A stretch of DNA of 21,406 bases. Source: Halolactibacillus sp051746745. Its GTDB lineage: Bacteria; Bacillota; Bacilli; Bacillales; Amphibacillaceae. The notes under the pieces were generated by a model that had not been told where the DNA came from, did no database searches, and saw nothing but the letters and a program-made list of their open reading frames with translations. Numbering within the stretch: position 1 is the first letter of the stretch; every line of letters starts with the position of its first letter. Both the position numbers and the translations under genes were made by a program. Below are positions 1-8,643 of this stretch, piece by piece. The stretch covers positions 1-21,406 of the forward strand of contig JBNJFJ010000026.1 of the NCBI GenBank assembly GCA_051746745.1, given 5' to 3'.

Positions 1-1
1 A

Positions 2-199
2 AACGACGTCAGTAACTGTGCCACACGTTTACGTGTGAATGTTAAAGACGGTGAAAAAGTCGATCAATCGTTACTTAAATCAACAGGTGCTGCGGGTGTC
101 ATGGTAAAAGGTAATAATGTTCAAGTTATTTACGGACCTAAAGTGGCCAATATTAAATCAAATATTGATGAATATCGCCAAGCACAGAAAAAAGAATAA
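2..199 (+). CDS. PTS sugar transporter, C-terminal EIIB domain (5' end outside window)
   Basis: Only the last 65 codons are present, in the frame beginning at base 2. They match the PTS EIIB (glucose/maltose/N-acetylglucosamine class) domain. The fragment has the phosphocysteine motif CATRLRV (Cys is residue 6 of the fragment), the VKDGE turn, a GAAGVMVKGNNVQVIYGP core and a final helix. In this family the cysteine accepts phosphate from EIIA and passes it to the sugar held by the membrane EIIC domain. The protein ends shortly after EIIB, so this is an EIIC-EIIB arrangement with no EIIA at the C-terminus. EIIA would come from another protein. The sugar cannot be told from this piece. A long hairpin follows 20 bp after the stop. 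Confidence 0.88.
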   Translation, partial: NDVSNCATRLRVNVKDGEKVDQSLLKSTGAAGVMVKGNNVQVIYGPKVANIKSNIDEYRQAQKKE

Positions 200-219
200 T
201 TGCGTCATCAATAGAACAT

Positions 220-266
220 GACAAGCCCCGTTGATACACGATGTATCAACGGGGCTTGTCTCATTT
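220..266. terminator. Perfect 19-bp hairpin between convergent genes, likely bidirectional terminator
   Basis: Bases 220-238 pair without mismatch with 242-260 around a 3-base loop (CGA). A moderately T-rich TCATTTCTCT follows on the plus strand. It lies between the PTS gene (+) and the Fic remnant (-), so it can stop transcription from either side. Confidence 0.75.
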
Positions 267-279
267 CTCTAAACCAACA

Positions 280-688
280 TCATTTATTATACAACCTTTC
301 ACTCTCTACATCCTTTGAATCTGTTGTGTTAATTTGGTTAAATGCGCCAATAACATTTTTACTCATCTTAAAATTACCTACTGGCGTTAAGGGATTTTTC
401 TCATCAGATGTGTTACTTTTTAATATAAAATGCAGGTGCTTGATCATATCCTTATCTATATCTTCATGTACATGGTCTAGTATATAATCAAACGCCGTAA
501 AGTGATTCATCATTTCATTAATATCATCTAAAAAAACACTTTCACCATTTTCCAAATAGATCTTTTCTCCATCAAATAAGTGCTGCGTTTGTTCTTCACT
601 CAACTGACTGCCTTCTATTTTGTTTGAGTTAAACGCCCCGCACTTTACCCATTCGCTCGTATTTCATATGATTAATTAGATTCATCAT
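280..688 (-). pseudogene. Fic-family protein remnant (frameshifted and truncated)
   Basis: The readable part (from about 634 down to 280) contains the Fic N-terminal signature: FNSNKIEGSQLSEEQT, then a HFTAFDYILDHV helix, IKHLHFILKSNTSDE and VGNFKM, and ends just after TT..DVESE. This is the order seen in Fic proteins before the catalytic helix. The catalytic HPFxxGNGR motif that performs AMP transfer is absent, because a stop at 280 cuts the protein. The original start looks like the ATG at 688, behind an AAGGAGTG ribosome site at 691-698. That frame reads MMNLINHMKYERMG and stops at 629. The conserved part resumes in another frame, so there is an N-terminal frameshift or small deletion as well. 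A TTG start at 603 would give a 107-residue peptide, but it lacks a convincing ribosome site. Probably non-functional. Confidence 0.7.
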
Positions 689-719
689 TCCACTCCTTCG
701 ATGATTTGTTTCTTCCACT

Positions 720-748
720 ATTATACCTTATAATCACTGAAATCATAA
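720..748 (-). promoter_or_regulatory. Possible promoter of the Fic remnant
   Basis: A perfect TATAAT (720-725, minus strand) lies 22 bp before the AAGGAGTG ribosome site of the remnant. A weak TTATGA -35 (743-748) sits at 17-bp spacing. The good -10 supports the call; the poor -35 makes it uncertain. Confidence 0.35.
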
Positions 749-774
749 TGTATTCATGCTCTACTTCTTATTCT

Positions 775-830
775 CACAAAACAAAAAATCTAGAACACAC
801 GAGGAAGCCCCTTGATATGTTCTAGATTTT
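775..830 (-). terminator. guaA terminator
   Basis: A 13-bp perfect stem (785-797 with 818-830) encloses a 20-base loop. On the minus strand it is followed by a U-rich run (A-rich on the plus strand, 775-788). It starts 30 bp after the guaA stop. Confidence 0.8.
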
Positions 831-859
831 ATATTTATCATGCTTAAATTAAACGTGAC

Positions 860-2398
860 TTATTCCCACTCAATCGTCGCAGGTGGCTTAGACGTGATAT
901 CATACACGACGCGGTTAATGTGATCAACTTCATTCACGATACGTGTTGAAATCTTCTCTAATACATCCCACGGAATCCGGGCCCAATCTGATGTCATTCC
1001 ATCAATTGAGGTTACCGCACGGATACCAATTGTGTAATCATACGTACGTTGGTCACCCATGACACCGACACTACGGATATCAGGTAAGACAGTGAAGTAT
1101 TGCCAAATATCACGTTCAAGACCAGCTAATTTAATTTCATCACGTAAAATCGCATCCGATTCACGGACGATTTCTAATTTCTCTTCTGTAATTTCACCAA
1201 GTACACGAATACCAAGCCCTGGGCCTGGGAATGGTTGACGCCAAACGACCCCTTCCGGTACACCAAGTTCAAGACCTAATGCGCGCACTTCATCTTTAAA
1301 CAGTGTGCTTAACGGTTCGATGAGCTCAAACTGCATATCTTCAGGTAATCCACCGACGTTGTGGTGTGATTTAATCGTTTGCGCGGTTTCTGTACCAGAT
1401 TCAACAATATCCGTATACAGCGTCCCTTGCGCTAAGTAATCCATATCTTTTAGACGTTCTGCCTCATCATCAAAGACATAAATAAACTCATTACCGATAA
1501 TTTTACGTTTCTCTTCAGGATCACTAACACCTTTTAATTTTGATAAGAACCGCTCTTTTGCATCAATCCGAATAATATTCATATGGAACCCGTCACGGAA
1601 GGTTTCCATCACCATGTCGCCTTCATTTTTACGTAAGAGACCGTGATCCACAAAAATACAGGTTAGTTGATCACCAATCGCTTTATGAATCAGTGCCGCA
1701 ACAACAGATGAATCAACGCCACCACTAAGGGCACATAATACTTTCTTGTCACCGACTGTTTCTCTAATCTTTTCGATTTCTTGCTCAACAAAGTTGGCCA
1801 TCGTCCAGTCACCTTGACAACCACTAATATTAAAGACAAAGTTTCTTAATAAATCATTGCCGTAGATAGAATTTCTTACTTCCGGGTGGAACTGAACACC
1901 ATAGATCTCTTTTGACTCGTGACGCATTGCCGCGATTGGTGTTGATGGGTTTTCTGCTTCAACAGTAAAGTCTGCTGGTGCGGCGACAACTTTATCACTG
2001 TGGCTCATCCAAACCGTCTGCGTATCAGGTGTCCCAAGGAAAAGTTTCGCCCCTTCACTCACGGTAATATCCGCTTTACCATATTCACGTTGTGATGAAC
2101 GTTCGACTTGACCACCAAAATGCTTCGTGATCAACTGCATGCCGTAACAAATCCCCATCACCGGGATACCTAAATCAAAGATGTCTGGGTTTAACTGAAA
2201 ACTATTGTCATCATATACACTGTGCGGGCCACCTGAAAGAATGATCCCTTTTGGATTCATCGCTTTAATTTCCTCTGTCGTCAAGCGGTGTGAATGTAGT
2301 TCACTATACACACCAAACTCACGAATACGTCGGGTAATCAATTGGTTATACTGGCTACCATAGTCTAATACAAGAATCATCTCATTGTTTAATTCCAA
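860..2398 (-). CDS. guaA: GMP synthase (glutamine-hydrolysing)
   Basis: Converts XMP to GMP using ATP and the amide nitrogen of glutamine; cytoplasmic, last step of GMP synthesis. The 512 residues match the usual family length. The N-terminal class I amidotransferase domain has the nucleophile Cys84 in GICYGMQ and His171/Glu173 in QFHPEV. The ATP pyrophosphatase domain has the PP-loop SGGVDSS at 225-231. The C-terminal dimerisation domain ends in the usual PPATIEWE. The start is TTG, placed 9 bp after a GGGGAG ribosome site. The next Met (residue 7) would be too far from it, and MELNNEM aligns with the known N-terminus of Bacillus GuaA. The gene has its own promoter and guanine riboswitch, so it is expected to be shut off when guanine is plentiful. 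Confidence 0.98.
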   Translation of the reverse strand: MELNNEMILVLDYGSQYNQLITRRIREFGVYSELHSHRLTTEEIKAMNPKGIILSGGPHSVYDDNSFQLNPDIFDLGIPVMGICYGMQLITKHFGGQVERSSQREYGKADITVSEGAKLFLGTPDTQTVWMSHSDKVVAAPADFTVEAENPSTPIAAMRHESKEIYGVQFHPEVRNSIYGNDLLRNFVFNISGCQGDWTMANFVEQEIEKIRETVGDKKVLCALSGGVDSSVVAALIHKAIGDQLTCIFVDHGLLRKNEGDMVMETFRDGFHMNIIRIDAKERFLSKLKGVSDPEEKRKIIGNEFIYVFDDEAERLKDMDYLAQGTLYTDIVESGTETAQTIKSHHNVGGLPEDMQFELIEPLSTLFKDEVRALGLELGVPEGVVWRQPFPGPGLGIRVLGEITEEKLEIVRESDAILRDEIKLAGLERDIWQYFTVLPDIRSVGVMGDQRTYDYTIGIRAVTSIDGMTSDWARIPWDVLEKISTRIVNEVDHINRVVYDITSKPPATIEWE

Positions 2399-2428
2399 AT
2401 CGTCACGCTCCCCTTATTGTTTGTCTGT

Positions 2429-2460
2429 AAAAAAATAACCTCTGTCTATAAAGACAGAGG
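2429..2460 (-). terminator. Riboswitch-controlled terminator in the guaA leader
   Basis: A 9-bp perfect stem (2439-2447 with 2452-2460, loop of 4) is followed on the minus strand by a run of seven T (2429-2435). Its 5' arm overlaps the 3' arm of the alternative hairpin at 2456-2490, so the two structures exclude each other. It lies between the aptamer and guaA and should act as the OFF state. Confidence 0.88.
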
Positions 2461-2490
2461 CAGAATAGTAGATACACTGATTCTGCCTCT
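2456..2490 (-). promoter_or_regulatory. Antiterminator hairpin of the guaA leader
   Basis: An 11-bp perfect stem (2456-2466 with 2480-2490) shares bases 2486-2490 with the 3' strand of aptamer stem P1, and 2456-2460 with the terminator stem. When guanine locks P1, this hairpin cannot form and the terminator can. Without guanine it forms and allows read-through. Confidence 0.8.
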
Positions 2491-2556
2491 ATAGTCAGGA
2501 GTTTTAAGGACTCCCGGTAGAAACTCTCGAACCATATTATCGAGGATATACAGAGG
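2486..2556 (-). ncRNA. Purine (guanine) riboswitch aptamer
   Basis: The minus strand carries the purine aptamer core: an AATATGG loop after the P2 arm CTCGA, then GAGTTTCTACC, then a P3 hairpin (GGGAGT...ACTCC), then GACTAT closing P1. P1 pairs 2486-2493 with 2547-2556, with one bulged base. The base that reads the ligand, in the GACTAT segment, is C. In this family C indicates guanine/hypoxanthine, whereas U would indicate adenine. It lies 88 bp ahead of guaA and is followed by mutually exclusive antiterminator and terminator hairpins. Confidence 0.95.
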
Positions 2557-2579
2557 TTAACGGCATTAATAATGTTTCT

Positions 2580-2608
2580 ATTCTATCAGTGCTCTTATAA
2601 CCGGTCAA
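2580..2608 (-). promoter_or_regulatory. guaA promoter
   Basis: Minus-strand TTGACC (2603-2608) and TAGAAT (2580-2585) are separated by exactly 17 bp, a good sigma-A promoter. Transcription would start about 20 bp before the aptamer. The -35 overlaps the stop codon of the upstream transglutaminase gene, so guaA can be expressed separately from that operon. Confidence 0.75.
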
Positions 2609-4734
2609 GATAGAATTGATTTTAAGGCAAATAGAAAGAATTTTTCGATAGCTTGAATTGTTGATGAATCTGTCGATTTCCCGTAAAGATAGCGCTCATA
2701 TGCATGGAATAAGTTACTAAATCCGTTTGTTTCATAAATTTGATCAAGTCGTTGACCGTAAACGGTTAACGTCTCACCACTTAACCGCTCATGACTTCTT
2801 AATCGTAGTAACCAAAACAATCGTCTCATCGCAAGCGTAACATCTTTTTCTGTTGTGATTGGTAAGTAACGTTTAGTCATGATAAACAAAAGTACTTGGC
2901 GCCAAAATACCGCCAGTAACACCACAGCTAGACTACTTAAGATACCAAAGACAATAAACAATATCTGCCCGTTCACAGTTTGTGATTGACTGTTTTCACC
3001 GACTTCTTCCACTGCAACTTCTTCTGTTTCTTCTGGCTCTTGTTCTGCCTCTGGTGTATCTGTCTCTTCTTCAAGTGCTTGGTCACTATCAAGTGGTTGA
3101 TCATCCTCTGTCATGTCTGATTCGTCAATCACAACATGGCGCGGGGAACTAAAGCCAATCGTCGGCTCAAACGGTAACCATCCGACACCGTCAAAGTAGA
3201 CTTCCACCCAACTATGAGCATTGTTTTGTCTCACTTCATAATAACCTTCACTATTCTCGGTTCCTGTATTAAATCCTTTCACCCAACGAGCAGGTATCCC
3301 AACCGACCTTAACATCACGACCATAGACGTTGAAAAGTTATCACAATAACCGGATTGACTTTCAAATAAAAATTGATCGACATAGTCTTCGCCAGCTTCT
3401 GGTTGTGCTACTTCCGTTGTTTGATAGCGAAAATTCCCTTGCTTAAAGTAACGTTCCATTCGCTGAGCAATCTGGTAAGGATTCGTTTCTTCTCCTTTGA
3501 TCTCGTTAGCTAATTGATGGACACGATCGGGCACACGAGTAGGCAGTTGTGTATAAACCGGATCGATATTCTCATAAGACATCTCTAACGCATCTAGAAT
3601 AGTTTGTTCATAGACGGGCGGCTCAAAGTAGAGATTTACCCGTTGATTATCCATCGTATCAATGGTATCAAATAACCCGATTCGCTGATCGTATGAATAT
3701 TCTCGGCCATCGTAAGTTAACCCTGATAAATTATAAGGATAAGCGATGCGATTAAAATCTGTTTCTTCGTTATAATACAGTTCCACCATCTGCCTACCTA
3801 AGGCACCTTCGGTATTACGGTATGGCCGGTAATCAGGTTCCTCTTTTCTTTCCCACCCAATGCCGGTATAGACTTCTTTCGCATCGACACGCCAGTAATT
3901 AGGCGCATCAATTGATGCTGTAAACACAAGCGCATCGTTATCTCTAAGACTTCCACCTAACACCGAATCGTCTTCACCGTAACCAATTCGGCGATTCGTT
4001 TCACCGCTTGAAAAACCACTGGTTAAAAACGGCACCGGATCCGGCCATTTTGGTTCTTTTACTGGCAAGTCATCAGCCACAGCAATAAATAGAGCAAATA
4101 TGAGCGCAAGTGGAACCAGCAGTCGAAGAAAAAACTGTCCGCCTGTCAAAGTCAAACGTTCTTCTTTCAGTTTCTTTCGATGACTGTTCAATACGAGCAT
4201 ACTCACGACAAGTACAATCGTCGCGATGATCATTGGCTCTAGTTCATACGGGGTAAACGTGTCCATCACGGTTAAATAAATGAGCGTCAGTGCACTAAAA
4301 ATAAACACCCGTTGTCGCTTTACTAACCAGTAATCCATAAGGTAACTAATGGTCATAATCAATAATAAAATTAACAACATCTCAAACAGCGGCGTAACAG
4401 CATCAAAATCTCTTGAAATTAAGACCTCTATATTAAAACGGAGAACACGATAGAGTTCACTAAACCACGCTCTCGTTAAGATTGACTCAGTTAAATAGAT
4501 GTCGTCCAAAACAAACAGCGCGGCGATCACTTTAAATAACAGTGACAGGATCAGAGGCAAGCGTAATATATTTAATAAAAAAATGACGGCACTAAATAAA
4601 ACAAGCACCTCTCCAAAAGCAACCACCTCTAACGAGATCAGCGGTTGTAACCAGAGGAGATACAAAATAAAGCCCGTAACATAGACCATAATGCCGAAGG
4701 CATTATCCCACTGCCGACGATCGTTAGGACTCAT
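2605..4734 (-). CDS. yebA: Membrane transglutaminase-like protein (TgpA/YebA type)
   Basis: A 709-residue membrane protein with about six N-terminal hydrophobic segments within roughly residues 15-220. An extracytoplasmic part carries a transglutaminase-core domain (about 380-530), then a very acidic linker (about 535-585), one more membrane segment (about 588-610) and a cytoplasmic DUF4129-like tail. Catalytic Cys464 lies in SGYCDNFSTS and His507 in NNAHSWVEVY. The third triad position appears as Glu523 in PFEPT, not Asp. I chose the ATG at 4734 because GGAGGTG lies just before it; the longer TTG start at 4749 would place that site inside the gene. The gene overlaps the upstream DUF58 gene by 11 bp. 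The MoxR-DUF58-transglutaminase trio is conserved and precedes guaA in Bacillus subtilis. The true substrate is unknown. Confidence 0.9.
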   Translation of the reverse strand: MSPNDRRQWDNAFGIMVYVTGFILYLLWLQPLISLEVVAFGEVLVLFSAVIFLLNILRLPLILSLLFKVIAALFVLDDIYLTESILTRAWFSELYRVLRFNIEVLISRDFDAVTPLFEMLLILLLIMTISYLMDYWLVKRQRVFIFSALTLIYLTVMDTFTPYELEPMIIATIVLVVSMLVLNSHRKKLKEERLTLTGGQFFLRLLVPLALIFALFIAVADDLPVKEPKWPDPVPFLTSGFSSGETNRRIGYGEDDSVLGGSLRDNDALVFTASIDAPNYWRVDAKEVYTGIGWERKEEPDYRPYRNTEGALGRQMVELYYNEETDFNRIAYPYNLSGLTYDGREYSYDQRIGLFDTIDTMDNQRVNLYFEPPVYEQTILDALEMSYENIDPVYTQLPTRVPDRVHQLANEIKGEETNPYQIAQRMERYFKQGNFRYQTTEVAQPEAGEDYVDQFLFESQSGYCDNFSTSMVVMLRSVGIPARWVKGFNTGTENSEGYYEVRQNNAHSWVEVYFDGVGWLPFEPTIGFSSPRHVVIDESDMTEDDQPLDSDQALEEETDTPEAEQEPEETEEVAVEEVGENSQSQTVNGQILFIVFGILSSLAVVLLAVFWRQVLLFIMTKRYLPITTEKDVTLAMRRLFWLLRLRSHERLSGETLTVYGQRLDQIYETNGFSNLFHAYERYLYGKSTDSSTIQAIEKFFLFALKSILS

Positions 4735-5890
4735 CTGACTCACCTCCAAGCACCATGCTTGGTGTTAAATAGATGGATGTCACATATACCGGTGGCCGGT
4801 CTGTCGTTGACGTTAAAACAAGGAGACCGTTTTGTTTTTTTAATTGATACATGAGAGCTTCTGGTAAAGCATCTGCCTTACGACTAGAAATCACGATTGG
4901 CGTGATCCCTTTATTAAACACGGCAGCCGTTAAATCATAATGAGAAACATCTAATTGGGCCAACTTTTGTTGTTTTTGTTTGTGGGATAGTGATTGATCA
5001 AACGATTGTTCCTGAAAGGGGGCTAGGTTAACGTGATAAGAACGTTTATGCGTGTCAAATAAACGCATCAAACTATACAAGACGGTGATGGCCCACTCAT
5101 TCTCATGCTTCACATCATGAGGGTCCAAGAAAAACATCACCTTTTCTTCTGGTTTTGGATCGAATTGTTTAGTGAAGAGCGTTTCTTGTTTCGAGCTTTT
5201 CTTCCAATCGATTTGACTCATTTTATCCCCGCTAACATATTCTCTTACACCAGCCATATCTTCACGCAATTTATGATAAGGGTGCAGTTTTTTCGTTACC
5301 GCTTGGAAAGTCCAGGTCAGGTTCTTTTTATCAGTCGGAATTAGGACAGGGTAACTATATATCGCTTGATTCACTTTGATTTGCGTTGATTTTTTAGTAA
5401 ATAAAAAAACATCTTCAATCGTGACATCCACTCCTTCTAAGGCGTGCTTTCCTCTTGGAAGGTGATCTAACGTAAAAGTCATCACTGTTTCTCGTTTAAA
5501 ACTGACGAAGACTGTTCGTGCTGTAGTTAGTGGGCGTTTGGGCCAATCTCTATCAAGAAAAGCGGTGATATTTGTGAAGGTTGCATCCATTGAATCTGGT
5601 AATGAAAGTCCCACCGTCACGAACATAAATGGTAGTGGCAATGGACGTTTTAACCTTACCGCCACAATCGTACCTTCACCTGCTTCAATTTCATGATCAT
5701 CAACGGTTAATGTTGCCTGCATCCGACTGATTGGATATAGCATCATCACAAAAAGATACACCAATAAACCACAGACCGCATAGAATAGTGTATAGCTCAC
5801 GACACCACCTTGAAACATCGCATAGCTGTAAAATAGAAAACCAATCAACAACAGTTGGATGGTTTTAAAAAAATAACATCGTCGCCTCAT
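4724..5890 (-). CDS. yeaD: DUF58 (vWA-like) protein, MoxR partner
   Basis: 388 residues. Two hydrophobic segments near the N-terminus (about 8-26 and 30-52) anchor it in the membrane. The DUF58 signature R-EYVSGD-MSQIDWK lies at about 216-230, followed by a beta-rich vWA-like fold starting VMFFLD near 251. DUF58 proteins sit beside MoxR ATPases and are thought to be assembled or remodelled by them; no enzymatic activity is established. The start codon overlaps the MoxR stop in an ATGA junction (4 bp), so the two are translationally coupled. The 3' end overlaps the transglutaminase gene. The C-terminal end is short beyond the vWA-like fold. Confidence 0.9.
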   Translation of the reverse strand: MRRRCYFFKTIQLLLIGFLFYSYAMFQGGVVSYTLFYAVCGLLVYLFVMMLYPISRMQATLTVDDHEIEAGEGTIVAVRLKRPLPLPFMFVTVGLSLPDSMDATFTNITAFLDRDWPKRPLTTARTVFVSFKRETVMTFTLDHLPRGKHALEGVDVTIEDVFLFTKKSTQIKVNQAIYSYPVLIPTDKKNLTWTFQAVTKKLHPYHKLREDMAGVREYVSGDKMSQIDWKKSSKQETLFTKQFDPKPEEKVMFFLDPHDVKHENEWAITVLYSLMRLFDTHKRSYHVNLAPFQEQSFDQSLSHKQKQQKLAQLDVSHYDLTAAVFNKGITPIVISSRKADALPEALMYQLKKQNGLLVLTSTTDRPPVYVTSIYLTPSMVLGGESDES

Positions 5891-6837
5891 ATGCGGTCAT
5901 CCTCAACCGGAATGTCCACTTGACTTAAAATATCCGTAATAATTTGTTCAACGGATAATTGTTGGTACATCGCTTCATCGGTGAGTAACATGCGGTGACA
6001 AAAGACGGCAGGTACGAGCATAATCACATCATCTGGAATAACATAATCACGTCCCATTAAGTAGGCATACGCTTTGGTCGCTTTTAATAAATTAATCCCA
6101 CCCCTTGGGCTCACGCCAAGCGCAACTTGATTGGCTTTTCGTGTCGCTCTTACTAATTCTAAAATATAACGTTTGATGAGGTCGGACGCATGAACGGTTT
6201 CGACTTCTTTTCTAATATTTAAAACATCCGCTTGCGAAAGAATCGCACTCAGTTGGTCAATCGGCTGGGTCGTTTCATTCATTGACAACAATAACAACTC
6301 TTCATCAAACGTCGGGTAACCCATATTGACCTTCATTAAAAATCGGTCGAGTTGCGCTTCTGGCAGTGGGTACGTCCCTTCATATTCAACAGGGTTTTGG
6401 GTTGCCATGACAAAGAACGGTTCATCAATCGGCATCGTTTTGCCGTCAATCGTCACACTATGTTCTTCCATCGCCTCAAGCAGAGCGGCTTGAGTTTTAG
6501 GGCTCGTCCGATTAATCTCATCAGCTAGGACAATATGACTCATAACCGGGCCTTTCATGTAGCTAAACTCCCCTGTTTTTGGTTGGTAAATCGAGACCCC
6601 TAACACGTCACTCGGGAGTAGGTCAGGCGTAAATTGAATCCTTGAGAAATCACAGCCAAGTGTTTTAGCTAGGGCTCTCACGAGCATTGTCTTACCCACG
6701 CCTGGTACATCTTCTATAAGTAAGTGTCCCCCACTTAATAGACTGGTGAGACTCATCATAATCATGTCACGCTTTCCGACAATCACCGTTTCTATTTGAT
6801 CAATACATTTGGTTAGTTGTTCATGGTATGTCGTCAT
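5887..6837 (-). CDS. yeaC: MoxR-family AAA+ ATPase
   Basis: 316 residues, the normal length for MoxR. Walker A is GVGKT at 46-50 after LLIEDVP. Walker B is IVLADE at 102-107, followed by INRTSPKTQAALLEAMEE, the MoxR hallmark. Sensor 1 is ATQNP in the mid-protein and is followed by EGTYPLPEAQLDRF. The C-terminal lid domain has SPRGG. The protein is cytoplasmic and acts as a chaperone-like ATPase for the vWA/DUF58 partner encoded next. A GGAGG site sits 7 bp before the ATG. It is the first gene of the three-gene operon. What the complex matures is not known in Bacillus. Confidence 0.95.
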   Translation of the reverse strand: MTTYHEQLTKCIDQIETVIVGKRDMIMMSLTSLLSGGHLLIEDVPGVGKTMLVRALAKTLGCDFSRIQFTPDLLPSDVLGVSIYQPKTGEFSYMKGPVMSHIVLADEINRTSPKTQAALLEAMEEHSVTIDGKTMPIDEPFFVMATQNPVEYEGTYPLPEAQLDRFLMKVNMGYPTFDEELLLLSMNETTQPIDQLSAILSQADVLNIRKEVETVHASDLIKRYILELVRATRKANQVALGVSPRGGINLLKATKAYAYLMGRDYVIPDDVIMLVPAVFCHRMLLTDEAMYQQLSVEQIITDILSQVDIPVEDDRI

Positions 6838-7156
6838 CTAGATTCCTCCATCTATAGTTAATGAGTAAATATTTATATGAAAACAGCCTGCACATAGTCA
6901 TTTGCGATAAAGTGATTGTTGCTACTATCTCCCTCTATATTACAGAAAGACAGCAGTTATTGGAAGTTTTTCGACTGAATTTTTAGAAAAAGCTTACCCT
7001 TATATAAAGGCACTTCATTCTTCAGTATACGGTTATTTTTAAAGATTTAAACGTTCACATTGTTAACATACACACCAAACAGGCGATGGATTCAACCACC
7101 GCCTGTTTCATATGTCTGTTTAGTTGATTAGTCGGTTTGGTTCATTCTTTGATCCG
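6838..7156. other. Intergenic region between moxR-like gene and potassium channel gene
   Basis: 319 bp with no supportable gene. It holds a weak promoter candidate for the MoxR operon (minus strand TTCCAA at 6960-6965, 17 bp, TAATAT at 6937-6942; poor -35) and a hairpin at 7077-7108 described separately. The rest is AT-rich and shows nothing I can name. Confidence 0.5.
7077..7108 (-). terminator. Probable terminator of the potassium channel gene
   Basis: Bases 7077-7089 pair with 7096-7108 around a 6-base loop. The one non-Watson-Crick position is a G-U pair on the minus-strand RNA but an A-C mismatch on the plus strand, which favours minus-strand use. It lies 48 bp after the channel gene stop. 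The T tract after it is poor. Confidence 0.5.
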
Positions 7157-8520
7157 CTATCCAATAATCATTTTGGCTTCGGGATACTTGTACATGTCTT
7201 TCGTTGGCTTCCCGCGAATGATGAAGAGGAATGAGAAAATGCCAATTCGACCAACAAACATCATAATCATAATCACAATCTTACCGATAACCGATAAGTC
7301 ACTGGTAATACCAAGACTAAGACCGGTTGTACCAAAGGCTGAGAATACTTCAAATGCAATCGCGGTATTTGAAAATGGCTCCGTGATGGACATAACAAAA
7401 ATCGCCATCATACATAGCATAAAGGCCGTCGTGATCACGATAAAACTTCTTAAGACATCTTGTCTTGAAATCTCTCGTTTAAACACTTTGATATTCGTAT
7501 GCCCTTTCGCATAATGGAAAATAGACAGCAACATAATCGCAAAAGTGGTTGTTCTGACACCACCGCCAACACTACTAGGTGAGGCACCGACAAACATGAG
7601 AAACGATAACACCATCCACGTCGGTGATTGGAAGTCGCTCACATCCATTGTACTTAGCCCCCCATTACGGGTGGTAATAGATTGAAACAAACTGTAAAAG
7701 AACGCCTCTAGCCCTGAAATACCTTGAAAGAAATGGGTGCGCTCAATCAAATATATCATCACCGCCCCAAAGACAACCAACAAAAAAAGGTTGTTGTTGT
7801 GAGCTTGGTAAACGTTGAAAATCTGAACACCTTTCGCCGTTCTTTACCTCTTAAGGCCCATTGTTGTATTTCTATCAAAACCGGAAAACCAATCGCACCA
7901 AGAATCAGTAACACCATATTAATAGTTTGTACATAATAATCACCCGCAAACGGGAGGAGTGAGTTACCAGTAATATCAAAACCAGCATTCGTCGTTGCAC
8001 TGACTGCCGCAAAGAACCCTTGCACCCACGCTTCTTGCCACGTATCAAAGTAGGCTAAGTAACGTAAGCTAAGTAAAATCGTACCGATAACTTCAATGAT
8101 AATCACCGTTCTTAAAATCGTTAACATTAACTGAACCAACCCAGATAACGTCGAACGATTTTGGTCAACTGAGATTAATTGACGTTTTCTTATGCCAATT
8201 TTCTTACCAAGCAAGATATAAATCGTCGTACCAAGCGTCATAATCCCAATGCCCCCAAATTGTAAGATTAACGCAAAGGCAAAGTAACCGATTGTGTTAT
8301 ATGTCTCACTAACTGAGACAACAGATAATCCCGTCACACTTATGGCACTAATCGACGTAAACAGCGTATCAAGCAAGCTGACGTTCACGCCTAGCATTAA
8401 AAACGGTGGGAACAGTAAAATAGCTGTGGAAATAAGAATGGCTGACAAATAGTATAAAATAATTAATTGTAAGGTTGAAAGTTGTCTAAAACTCTTTAAA
8501 GGTATTTTAAAAAGGGCCAT
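7157..8520 (-). pseudogene. TrkH/KtrB-type potassium uptake channel subunit, split by a frameshift
   Basis: The two pieces together match one membrane protein of about 450 residues that forms the K+ path of Ktr/Trk systems. Piece 1 (8520 down to about 7783) has pore loops with SVTGLS (Gly64) and TTNAGFD (Gly180). Piece 2 (to 7157) has TTRNGGLST, GASPSSVGGG and FGTTGLS, completing the four selectivity-filter repeats. The frame breaks in a run of seven T (7782-7788, minus-strand sense) after Phe246. One extra T would restore TTFFLLVVFGAVMIY without interruption. Without it piece 1 ends in seven foreign residues. All four filters are intact and no other damage is visible, so the lesion is recent, a sequencing error, or bypassed by slippage. 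ATG at 8520 follows AGGAGGT. No KtrA/TrkA regulatory subunit is encoded nearby. Confidence 0.85.
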
Positions 8521-8643
8521 GAACTGACCTCCTCTAGCTTTTTTTACAAATCAACTGTAGTCTAACACAATCGTATAAGAAACGTTAGCTAAAAATAGTT
8601 CTTCTAAATCATCTGTCTGAGCTCAGCAACATTAACATTTCCA

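Noticed and set aside
4734..4749. Longer start (TTG at 4749) for the transglutaminase-like gene
   Set aside because: The GGAGGTG site lies between this TTG and the ATG at 4734 at ideal spacing for the ATG.
7137..7514. Open frames on the strand opposite the potassium channel, and similar frames opposite other genes
   Set aside because: They mirror real genes, have no ribosome sites and give no recognisable protein features.
8521..8643. c-di-AMP riboswitch ahead of the potassium channel gene
   Set aside because: The leader is short and shows none of the conserved ydaO-type elements.
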